The notes beneath the pieces were generated by a model. It was not told the DNA's origin. It saw only the letters and a list, made by a program, of their open reading frames with translations, and did not search any database. Of a stretch of 12,699 nt of DNA, positions 7,921-12,699 are shown piece after piece. Positions within the stretch are counted from its first letter, which is position 1; each line of letters starts with the position of its first letter. The translations under genes were made by a program, and so were the position numbers. Origin of the DNA: JBMNRY01 sp050944915 (GTDB lineage: Bacteria; Bacillota; Limnochordia; JAAZLZ01); assembly GCA_050944915.1 (NCBI GenBank), contig JBMNRY010000061.1:1-12699 (forward strand). Reading direction: 5' to 3'.

Positions 7921-8301
7921 TTATTCAAAAAGAAGTGTACAACTATTCCAAAGGGCATGGACCAGCCACGCCGCCCCGATGGCCAAAGGCAGCGAGCCCC
8001 TGGCTAAACTAAAGGTTAGCAGGCCAAAGAAACCGTGGCCGACGATACTAGCTAAGCTAGCCGACCAACGGGCTTGGCCCCCCTTGCGGGCATCGTAAAT
8101 GGCCTCCAAGAGCCCAAAGATGATGTGGACCCCGAGGAGAGGTTGATTCATCACAACAGCCAGACCGGTTTTAGCCAACTCTTCGATCGCGGGAACCAGC
8201 AGGGCTACAGCCCGTTGCCCCCATAAACCGACGACCAATCGATTGGCTCCATAGGCCAAAAGCGCTGCTGTCAGCCCTGTGAAGAATAAGGACAGGTACA
8301 T
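7921..8301 (-). CDS. Small polytopic membrane protein, candidate minimal PrsW/CPBP-like intramembrane protease
   Basis: A 126-residue, mostly hydrophobic protein with about four membrane segments. It carries, in order, four motifs that recall PrsW-type intramembrane proteases: EELAK (E40, E41, K44), a LLEAIYD stretch (E66, Y69), HGFFG (H89, G93) and HALWN (H115, N119). In PrsW and the related CPBP/Rce1 families the acidic pair and the later His/Asn residues form the active site inside the membrane. Known PrsW proteins are clearly larger, so this would be a core-only form. The ATG at 8301 shares one base with the pth stop codon (TGATG), and a GTG at 8304 is also possible; both imply translational coupling to pth. 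It occupies the place of fin (yabK) between pth and mfd in Bacillus, but is unrelated to that zinc-binding protein. The protease assignment is inference from motifs; substrate unknown. Confidence 0.85.
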   Translation of the reverse strand: MYLSLFFTGLTAALLAYGANRLVVGLWGQRAVALLVPAIEELAKTGLAVVMNQPLLGVHIIFGLLEAIYDARKGGQARWSASLASIVGHGFFGLLTFSLARGSLPLAIGAAWLVHALWNSCTLLFE

Positions 8302-8852
8302 CACCCATTATATGCGCCCATGGTTTTTTCTACCCCTTGTTCCAACCACATTTCTACCGCTTCCACCGCTCGATGGACCATTTCGCCGACCAGAGGGATT
8401 TCCTCCCGGCCGAAGGGAGATAAAACGAAGTGGCTTAAGTCAAGATGGGGTGGTGGGGGCCCAATACCTAGCCGCAAGCGCCTTACTTCCCTGCCCACAG
8501 CTCCGGTGACGGACCGCATGCCGTTATGGGAACCAGGACTTCCATGGGCTCGCATTCGCAATTTCCCCAGGGGTAAGTCGAGATCATCATAGATGATCAA
8601 AACATCGTGAGGCGGTATCTGGCCGTCCTTCATCACTGCCTCCACCGCCTGCCCACTATTATTCATATATGTTAACGGCTTCACAAAAATGACAGAGGTA
8701 TCCTTAGCCAAGGCAGCCCGAAACCTACTGGGCCTCCAAGATAGGCCCCGTTTACGGACCAAAGCTTCAACCACCATAAATCCTAAATTATGTCTGGTCA
8801 GCTCATACCTGCTGCCGGGATTACCTAATCCCACCACACACTTGAATGCCAT
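8301..8852 (-). CDS. pth: Peptidyl-tRNA hydrolase
   Basis: Cytoplasmic esterase that releases tRNA from peptidyl-tRNA dropped by stalled ribosomes; the B. subtilis orthologue is spoVC, whose mutants are sporulation-defective. It has 183 residues, standard for bacterial Pth. The active-site landmarks are visible: VGLGNPG with N11, TRHNLGF with the catalytic H21, KPLTYMNNSG (N64/N65), IYDDLDLP (D89/D90), and GSPGSHNGMRS (N110). The ATG shares one base with the ctc stop codon (TAATG), and only a short GAGG precedes it, so translation is probably coupled to L25. The next gene overlaps its stop in the same manner, so ctc, pth and the small membrane protein look like one translational unit. Confidence 0.97.
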   Translation of the reverse strand: MAFKCVVGLGNPGSRYELTRHNLGFMVVEALVRKRGLSWRPSRFRAALAKDTSVIFVKPLTYMNNSGQAVEAVMKDGQIPPHDVLIIYDDLDLPLGKLRMRAHGSPGSHNGMRSVTGAVGREVRRLRLGIGPPPPHLDLSHFVLSPFGREEIPLVGEMVHRAVEAVEMWLEQGVEKTMGAYNG

Positions 8853-9487
8853 TATTCCTCGTCAGCAGCTTCCTCAGCAGCTTCTTCCACAACATCGTCT
8901 TCGGCAACTTCGGCCCCTTCTTCCGCTTCTTCTTCAGCGACCGGAGCGACTACCGAAACGACCACTTCTTCCGGTGAAGTGAGGATGGTGACTCCCTCCG
9001 GTGCCTCGATATCGGCCACGGTGATATTCTCCCCAACGGCCAATCCCGAAACATCGATGGCGATTTCGTCGGGAATATTGGTGGGTAAACAACTGACCTC
9101 TAGTTCCCACAAGTTGCTGGCCAAAACCCCACCATCGGAAACCCGGTCCTCTTCGCCGGTGATTCTGATGCTCACAATGGTGCTGATTTCCTCGTCCATG
9201 GCTACAGCGTGGAAATCCACATGGAGTAAATCGCCTTTCACAGGATCGACTTGGGCATCCTTAAAGAGAACCATCTTCTCCTTACCGGCTAAATTCAATT
9301 TGACCAGACGGCCGAGGGCGCCCTCATTCAGTAGGCGGGAGCATTCCCGGGTATCGACGATAATCCCTTGGCTCGGTTCTTTGGAACCGTAGATAACTCC
9401 CGGTATTTTACCAACGGCCCGTAGTTTTCGGGCTACACCTTTACCAATTTCGGCCCTGGGCTCGGCCGTTAATTGCACATCAGCCAT
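8852..9487 (-). CDS. rplY: 50S ribosomal protein L25 / general stress protein Ctc
   Basis: 5S rRNA-binding ribosomal protein of the long CTC/TL5 type: 211 residues with an N-terminal L25 beta-barrel (~1-93; GVARKLRAVGKIPGVIYG at ~17-34) and the C-terminal beta domain (~94-180; LPTNIPDEIAIDVSGL). The last ~30 residues are an Ala/Glu/Asp-rich tail, common but variable in this family and probably disordered. The ATG has AAGGAGG (9495-9501) seven bases upstream. A separate sigma-A-like promoter sits between prs and this gene, so it can be expressed apart from glmU-prs. In B. subtilis ctc is a sigma-B stress gene; nothing here resembles a sigma-B promoter. Confidence 0.96.
   Translation of the reverse strand: MADVQLTAEPRAEIGKGVARKLRAVGKIPGVIYGSKEPSQGIIVDTRECSRLLNEGALGRLVKLNLAGKEKMVLFKDAQVDPVKGDLLHVDFHAVAMDEEISTIVSIRITGEEDRVSDGGVLASNLWELEVSCLPTNIPDEIAIDVSGLAVGENITVADIEAPEGVTILTSPEEVVVSVVAPVAEEEAEEGAEVAEDDVVEEAAEEAADEE
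8862..8885. repeat. 12-bp tandem repeat in the L25 acidic tail
   Basis: Two adjacent copies of TCAGCAGCTTCC/T (8862-8873 and 8874-8885) encode part of the Ala-Glu tail. It is probably simple slippage-prone coding sequence. Copy number may vary between strains. Confidence 0.55.
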
Positions 9488-9543
9488 TGCTATTCCTCCT
9501 TTATTGCCACGTCCAACCGATGGTGACGCTAATTAACCCGTTT

Positions 9544-9573
9544 ATTATACCATCCGGGATTTTTCCCCGTCAA
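9544..9573 (-). promoter_or_regulatory. Sigma-A promoter of ctc-pth-small membrane protein
   Basis: On the minus strand TTGACG (9573-9568), an 18-base spacer and TATAAT (9549-9544) form a near-consensus sigma-A promoter beginning 4 bp after the prs stop. The leader would be about 50 bases up to the L25 ATG. No terminator is seen between prs and this promoter, so read-through from glmU-prs is likely as well. Confidence 0.78.
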
Positions 9574-9576
9574 ATT

Positions 9577-10524
9577 TTAGTCGAAGAGTTTGCTTACCGA
9601 CAACTCTTCGGTGATCCGCCGGATAGCCTCGCCGAAGAGGCTGGCGACCGATAAAACCACGGTATTCTCGGTTTTTCTCCCCTCAGGGATGGGGATGGTA
9701 TTGGTGACGACCACTTCTTCGATATGGGCGTCTTCCAACTGCTTGACCACCGACGAAGAAAATACGGGATGGGTACAACAAGCAAAGATCCGGCTCGCCC
9801 CTTGGGCTTTGAGATTCCTGGCCACCTGGGCGATGGTTCCCCCTGTATCGATGATGTCATCGATGATGATGGCGTTGCGGTTGGTCACATCACCGATGAT
9901 ATGCATGACTTCAGCCACATTAGGTTGGGGCCGCCGCTTGTCCACAATAGCCAGGGGACAATGGAGTCGATGGGCCAACTCCCGGGCCCTGCCGACCCCG
10001 CCTACATCGGGGGAAACGACGACGATATCACTTAAGTTTTTCTCGATAAAATAGTCGGCTAAAATGGGAAAGGCCCGCAGATTGTCCACGGGAATATCGA
10101 AGAAACCTTGGATCTGTCCCGCGTGTAAATCCATAGTCAAAACCCGGTCGGCACCGGCGGCCGTCAATAGATTGGCCACCAATTTGGCCGTGATGGGATC
10201 CCGAGGCTTGGTTTTGCGGTCCTTGCGGGCATAACCATAGTAGGGTATAACTGCGGCGATTTCCTTGGCGGAAGCCCTTTTTAGGGCGTCGATGATAATC
10301 AACAGCTCCATAAGGTTTTCATTGGCAGGAGAAGATGTGGGCTGGACAACGAAAACCTTCGATCCCCGCACGGTCTCACCGATACGCAAGTCTACCTCGC
10401 CATCTTGAAACCGTCTAACCTCCATATCCCCAACGGGTACACTTAAATAATCGGCAATCTCCTTCGCCAAATCGGGATTGGCCGTTCCCGAAATGATCCG
10501 GATCTCTCTACTTCGTATGGACAT
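9577..10524 (-). CDS. prs: Ribose-phosphate pyrophosphokinase (PRPP synthetase)
   Basis: Makes 5-phosphoribosyl-1-pyrophosphate from ribose-5-phosphate and ATP, the precursor of purine, pyrimidine, His, Trp and NAD synthesis; it is cytoplasmic and a hexamer in class I enzymes. It has 315 residues, typical of class I. Visible sites: RRFQDGE (37-43), the flexible-loop motif YARKDRK (98-104), MDLHAGQIQGFFD (131-143) with the metal/ATP-binding H133, and the PRPP-binding loop IDDIIDTGGT (221-230). The ATG is preceded by GGAGG (10536-10540) at 11 bases. It lies 28 bp after glmU without a terminator, so the two are probably one operon, as in B. subtilis gcaD-prs. Confidence 0.98.
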   Translation of the reverse strand: MSIRSREIRIISGTANPDLAKEIADYLSVPVGDMEVRRFQDGEVDLRIGETVRGSKVFVVQPTSSPANENLMELLIIIDALKRASAKEIAAVIPYYGYARKDRKTKPRDPITAKLVANLLTAAGADRVLTMDLHAGQIQGFFDIPVDNLRAFPILADYFIEKNLSDIVVVSPDVGGVGRARELAHRLHCPLAIVDKRRPQPNVAEVMHIIGDVTNRNAIIIDDIIDTGGTIAQVARNLKAQGASRIFACCTHPVFSSSVVKQLEDAHIEEVVVTNTIPIPEGRKTENTVVLSVASLFGEAIRRITEELSVSKLFD

Positions 10525-10552
10525 TTTTATTTATACCTCCGTCTGACGCTGT

Positions 10553-11932
10553 TCAGCCCTGCTCTTTTTGCCTGCGTTCCTTAGCCCAGTTTTCCCGCAC
10601 ACTCTGTCTGGCCCGGGCGATCCCTAGACTATCAGGGGGTACCTCTTTAGTGATGGTGGATCCAGCAGCCACATAAGCGCCCGAGCCAATGGTCACAGGC
10701 GCGACTAAATTACTGTTACTGCCTACGAAAGCTCCGTCTTCCACGATAGTAACATGTTTGTTCTTACCATCATAATTACAAGTGATTACGCCTGCTCCGA
10801 TGTTTACCCCCTTACCGATGACGGCATCACCGACATAACTAAGATGGGGTACTTTACTGCCAGCCCCCAATTGACAATTCTTTAGCTCCACAAAATCCCC
10901 CACCTTGGCCTGAGGGCCGATGTCACTGCCCGGCCGGATATAGGCATAGGGACCGATGGTCGCGCCATCACCGACCCGGCACTCCATCAATGTGGACTCG
11001 CTAACCTGAACACCAGAGCCCAAACGGGAGTCGACGATCCGCACCCGTGGGCCAATTAATGATTCTTCTCCTATGGTTGTATTCCCTTCTAGAATAACCC
11101 CAGGATATAGAATCGTATCGGGACCGATTTCCACTTGAACATCGATGAAGGTCGATGCCGGATCCAACATGGTCACCCCATTGGCCAAATGATTCCGGCG
11201 GATCCAGTCCCGTAGAATAGCTTCTCCTTGAGCCAAAGCCAGGCGATCATTAATTCCTATGGTTTCCTGGGGATCTTCGACCATCCAGCCGGCCACAACG
11301 GCACCTTCCCGGACTAAAATATCGATAACATCGGTTAAGTAGTATTCCCCTTGGGAGTTATGGGCATCGATCTTTTGCAAAGCTTGAAACAGCTGGCGAC
11401 TTGCAAAACAGTATGTCCCCGTGTTCACCTCCCTAATCCTTCTTTCCTCGGGAGACGCATCGCCTTCTTCCACAATGCCCAAGATATTACCAGTGGTCGG
11501 GTCCCGCAAGATCCGCCCATAACCGAAGGGATCCTCCATTTCCGCCGTCAAAATGGTAGCTTGAGCCCCCCTTTGGCAATGATGTTCCACCAGCCGGGCG
11601 ATGGTCGCCGAGGTGATTAAGGGGGTATCCCCGGCGATGACCAGAACCGTTCCGTCGTCATCGGCCAACAAATCCTCCGCCTGTTGAACGGCATGGCCGG
11701 TACCTAATTGTTCTCGTTGCCATCGGACCTCTACCCCCTCGGGCAGGATCCTTTGCACAGCTTCTCCTTGATAGCCTAAGATAACGATGGGCCGGTCTAC
11801 ACCAGCCCCTTCAACATGTCGGATAACATGGGAAATCATGGGAAGGCCACACAACTCATGTAGTACCTTCGCCTTCTTGGAACGCATACGGGTTCCCCGG
11901 CCCGCAGCGAGGATCACGGCTGCCAAGCCCAT
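10553..11932 (-). CDS. glmU: Bifunctional UDP-GlcNAc pyrophosphorylase / glucosamine-1-phosphate acetyltransferase
   Basis: Carries out the last two steps to UDP-GlcNAc, the precursor of peptidoglycan and other envelope glycans. It has 459 residues, the family norm. The N-terminal uridylyltransferase (~1-230) has LAAGRGTRM (8-16), K22, QLGTGHA (75-81) and GDTPL (101-105). The C-terminal left-handed beta-helix acetyltransferase (~252-440) shows hexapeptide repeats, RPG (333-335), K351, the HLSYVGD motif with catalytic H363, and NYDG (386-389). The ATG has AAGGAGG (11940-11946) seven bases upstream. B. subtilis calls it gcaD. The 5' leader is over 80 bases if transcription starts near 12013, and carries a hairpin beside the ribosome binding site. 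Sporulation gene spoVG, often just upstream, is absent; a Gln-rich small gene and a tRNA stand there instead. Confidence 0.98.
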   Translation of the reverse strand: MGLAAVILAAGRGTRMRSKKAKVLHELCGLPMISHVIRHVEGAGVDRPIVILGYQGEAVQRILPEGVEVRWQREQLGTGHAVQQAEDLLADDDGTVLVIAGDTPLITSATIARLVEHHCQRGAQATILTAEMEDPFGYGRILRDPTTGNILGIVEEGDASPEERRIREVNTGTYCFASRQLFQALQKIDAHNSQGEYYLTDVIDILVREGAVVAGWMVEDPQETIGINDRLALAQGEAILRDWIRRNHLANGVTMLDPASTFIDVQVEIGPDTILYPGVILEGNTTIGEESLIGPRVRIVDSRLGSGVQVSESTLMECRVGDGATIGPYAYIRPGSDIGPQAKVGDFVELKNCQLGAGSKVPHLSYVGDAVIGKGVNIGAGVITCNYDGKNKHVTIVEDGAFVGSNSNLVAPVTIGSGAYVAAGSTITKEVPPDSLGIARARQSVRENWAKERRQKEQG

Positions 11933-11948
11933 GCCCCAGCCTCCTTCG

Positions 11949-11969
11949 ATTAGCTTCGGCCTAGCTAAT
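11949..11969 (-). promoter_or_regulatory. glmU: Hairpin next to the glmU Shine-Dalgarno sequence
   Basis: ATTAGCT (11969-11963) and AGCTAAT (11955-11949) on the minus strand are perfect complements with a 7-base loop. They end two bases before the glmU AAGGAGG (11946-11940). A stem this close could hinder ribosome loading. Function is unproven, and the stem is A+T-rich and only moderately stable. Confidence 0.4.
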
Positions 11970-12020
11970 TCTTTCTATACATAAAGACGCTCTTCATGAA
12001 CCCGGCCGTTAGAGGTGATG

Positions 12021-12050
12021 AATATATACTATGTGCATTTTTCAGAAAAA
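12021..12050 (-). promoter_or_regulatory. glmU: Weak candidate promoter and palindrome upstream of glmU
   Basis: On the minus strand TATATT (12026-12021) is a good -10, but the bases 17 positions upstream (TTTTCT) are a poor -35. A perfect 13-bp palindrome, TTTTTC-T-GAAAAA (12050-12038), covers the -35 area and could be an operator for an activator or repressor. The rest of 11970-12098 shows no gene. Confidence 0.3.
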
Positions 12051-12098
12051 GATTCCGCTGCTACATTTATTTTACCATTTAAAGGGTCCGGGGAGCAA

Positions 12099-12131
12099 GG
12101 AAGGTCCGCCGGCTGGACCGACGAACCTTCC
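12099..12131 (-). terminator. Long hairpin after the Gln-rich small gene
   Basis: A 14-bp stem (12131-12118 with 12112-12099, containing two G-U pairs on the minus-strand RNA) closes a 5-base loop. It lies 10 bp after the stop codon. Only two T follow, so it is either an imperfect terminator or a 3'-end stabiliser of the small mRNA. Confidence 0.5.
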
Positions 12132-12141
12132 CTAAGGGCCG

Positions 12142-12327
12142 TTATTGTTGTTGATTTTGTTGGAGCTGACTTTTTTGTGGGTAAGAACCGGACTGCTGCC
12201 GGCGGCCGAATTCTTCGGCAAACTCATAGAACAGTTGGGCTTCCTGATGTCCATCTCGATTGGCTAGGGGCCGCATTTGCATATTCTGTTGGTTTTGCTG
12301 TTGGCTTTGCCCTTGGTTGTGGGCCAT
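12142..12327 (-). CDS. Gln-rich small protein with SASP-like motif, putative spore protein
   Basis: A 61-residue, highly hydrophilic protein with 19 Gln. The only non-Gln-rich core is residues ~20-42, including LFYEFAEEFG (32-41). That segment matches the first conserved helix of alpha/beta-type small acid-soluble spore proteins, where a KxEIAxEFG-like stretch holds the GPR protease cleavage site. The second SASP motif (GGEMVKRM-like) is absent, so it is not a standard alpha/beta SASP; the Gln-rich ends recall gamma-type SASPs. The gene is well supported: a perfect AGGAGG (12335-12340) lies seven bases before the ATG, a strong hairpin follows the stop, and it is flanked by a tRNA with its own terminator, so it is transcribed separately. 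No promoter was recognised in 12341-12433. The SASP link is inference; a generic Gln-rich protein is the alternative. Confidence 0.8.
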   Translation of the reverse strand: MAHNQGQSQQQNQQNMQMRPLANRDGHQEAQLFYEFAEEFGRRQQSGSYPQKSQLQQNQQQ

Positions 12328-12433
12328 AATGTCACCTCCTAGGCAAATTTCCTTTCATCTGTAGTCTTGCCCCTTTTCCACAAATCTTGAAAGGGAATGA
12401 TTGGCGGAGGTAACCGATAATCCCTATTTAAAC

Positions 12434-12456
12434 AAAAAAAGAGCGGCTCACCGCTC
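12434..12456 (-). terminator. Rho-independent terminator of tRNA-Gln
   Basis: On the minus strand GAGCGG (12456-12451), loop TGAG and CCGCTC (12446-12441) form a perfect stem followed by seven T (12440-12434). A run of T also precedes the stem, so it could work in the other direction too. It begins 11 bp after the tRNA 3' end. Confidence 0.93.
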
Positions 12457-12467
12457 GCTGAAAAAAA

Positions 12468-12542
12468 TGGCTGGGGTGCCAGGATTCGAACCTGGGCATA
12501 CCAGATCCAAAATCTGGTGCCTTACCGCTTGGCGACACCCCA
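12468..12542 (-). tRNA. trnQ: tRNA-Gln (anticodon UUG), CCA encoded
   Basis: Full cloverleaf on the minus strand: acceptor TGGGGTG/CACCCCA, D-arm GCC/GGC, anticodon stem CCAGA/TCTGG with loop TTTTGGA (anticodon TTG), 5-base variable loop, T-arm CCAGG TTCGAAT CCTGG, discriminator G and genomic CCA at 12470-12468. The weak U1-A72 first pair is typical of bacterial tRNA-Gln. In most Bacillota the tRNA is charged indirectly with Glu and amidated by GatCAB. It has its own promoter and terminator, so it is a single-gene unit. Confidence 0.97.
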
Positions 12543-12556
12543 ACCGGACACTAAGA

Positions 12557-12585
12557 AATATACCAAAGAAATTTCCCCTTGTCAA
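12557..12585 (-). promoter_or_regulatory. Sigma-A promoter of tRNA-Gln
   Basis: On the minus strand TTGACA (12585-12580), exactly 17 bases, and TATATT (12562-12557). The -35 is perfect and the -10 matches five of six. It lies 14 bp ahead of the tRNA 5' end, as expected for a strong stable-RNA promoter. Confidence 0.92.
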
Positions 12586-12699
12586 CCCCACCGGCAGGAA
12601 AGTACGCGTCAAGGTTTAGTAGGCGAAAGACGGTAGATTGAAAAAGTAAACTCGACCCCCTGGAGGCATGGGGTGGAAGTTAGTTCTGCAAAAACGATG
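12586..12699. other. Unassigned right edge
   Basis: On the minus strand two frames are open from the edge, ending at TGA (12611-12609) and TAA (12618-12616); either could be the tail of a gene lying further right. On the plus strand a GTG at 12673 has GGAGG (12662-12666) six bases before it and stays open for nine codons to the edge. None can be chosen from so little sequence. A short ACCCC/GGGGT inverted repeat is present at 12655-12674. Confidence 0.3.

Noticed and set aside
11933..12098. T-box, glmS-type or PRPP riboswitch upstream of glmU
   Set aside because: No T-box sequence, no glmS ribozyme core and no ykkC-like motif could be recognised; only a simple hairpin is present.
12142..12327. 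Calling the Gln-rich protein a definite alpha/beta or gamma SASP
   Set aside because: Only one of the conserved SASP motifs is present and the tandem gamma-SASP repeats are absent, so it is left as SASP-like.
12015..12329. 104-codon plus-strand frame across the Gln-rich gene
   Set aside because: The minus-strand gene has a perfect ribosome binding site; the plus frame has none and spans the hairpin.
12401..12619. 72-codon plus-strand frame across the tRNA
   Set aside because: It reads through the tRNA and its terminator in antisense; the MAGVPGFEPGHTRS-like stretch is the well-known spurious translation of tRNA sequence.
1..12699. CRISPR array, insertion sequence, prophage or defence system
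   Set aside because: No spaced repeats, transposase, integrase or defence-type proteins occur on either strand; the genes are conserved chromosomal ones.

Overview
The window is a stretch of chromosome from an endospore-forming member of the Bacillota, most likely of a Clostridia-like rather than a Bacillus lineage. Genes on the minus strand run, in transcription order, tRNA-Gln, a Gln-rich small protein, glmU, prs, ctc (L25), pth, a small membrane protein, mfd, spoVT, a SpoVB/YabM-type flippase and mazG (yabN). This is nearly the classical gcaD-prs-ctc-spoVC-mfd-spoVT-yabM-yabN order of Bacillus subtilis. The lineage call is an inference from gene order and protein families, not from a database search.

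Left edge (1-360): a complete HU gene (hup) on the plus strand, convergent with mazG. They are separated by about 70 bp holding a GC-rich inverted repeat. In many Clostridia an HU gene follows mazG in the same direction, so the opposite orientation may mark a local inversion.

360-4267: mazG, the flippase and spoVT. spoVT has a clear Rho-independent terminator behind it and a plausible sigma-G-type promoter in front, in keeping with its forespore role. 4268-7920: mfd, with its own likely promoter and a hairpin separating it from the upstream gene. Sequence signals place the mazG and mfd starts at internal GTG codons (1793 and 7819), shorter than the longest frames.

7921-11932: a tightly packed cluster of a small membrane protein, pth, ctc, prs and glmU. 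glmU and prs are 28 bp apart. A consensus-like sigma-A promoter lies between prs and ctc. ctc/pth and pth/small membrane protein each share one base of stop and start codon. The small membrane protein sits where Bacillus has fin (yabK). It is a compact four-motif polytopic protein that looks like a minimal PrsW/CPBP-type intramembrane protease, and it is the most interesting gene here.

11933-12699: the glmU leader with a hairpin against its Shine-Dalgarno sequence; a 61-residue Gln-rich protein carrying a motif resembling the first helix and GPR-cleavage site of alpha/beta SASPs; and a tRNA-Gln(UUG) gene with a consensus promoter and a perfect terminator. The last ~110 bp at the right edge cannot be assigned.

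Taken together, the cluster joins housekeeping supply (UDP-GlcNAc for cell wall, PRPP for nucleotides, peptidyl-tRNA recycling, ribosomal 5S binding, transcription-coupled repair, nucleotide-pool sanitation) with sporulation genes. No mobile element, CRISPR array or rRNA was seen.
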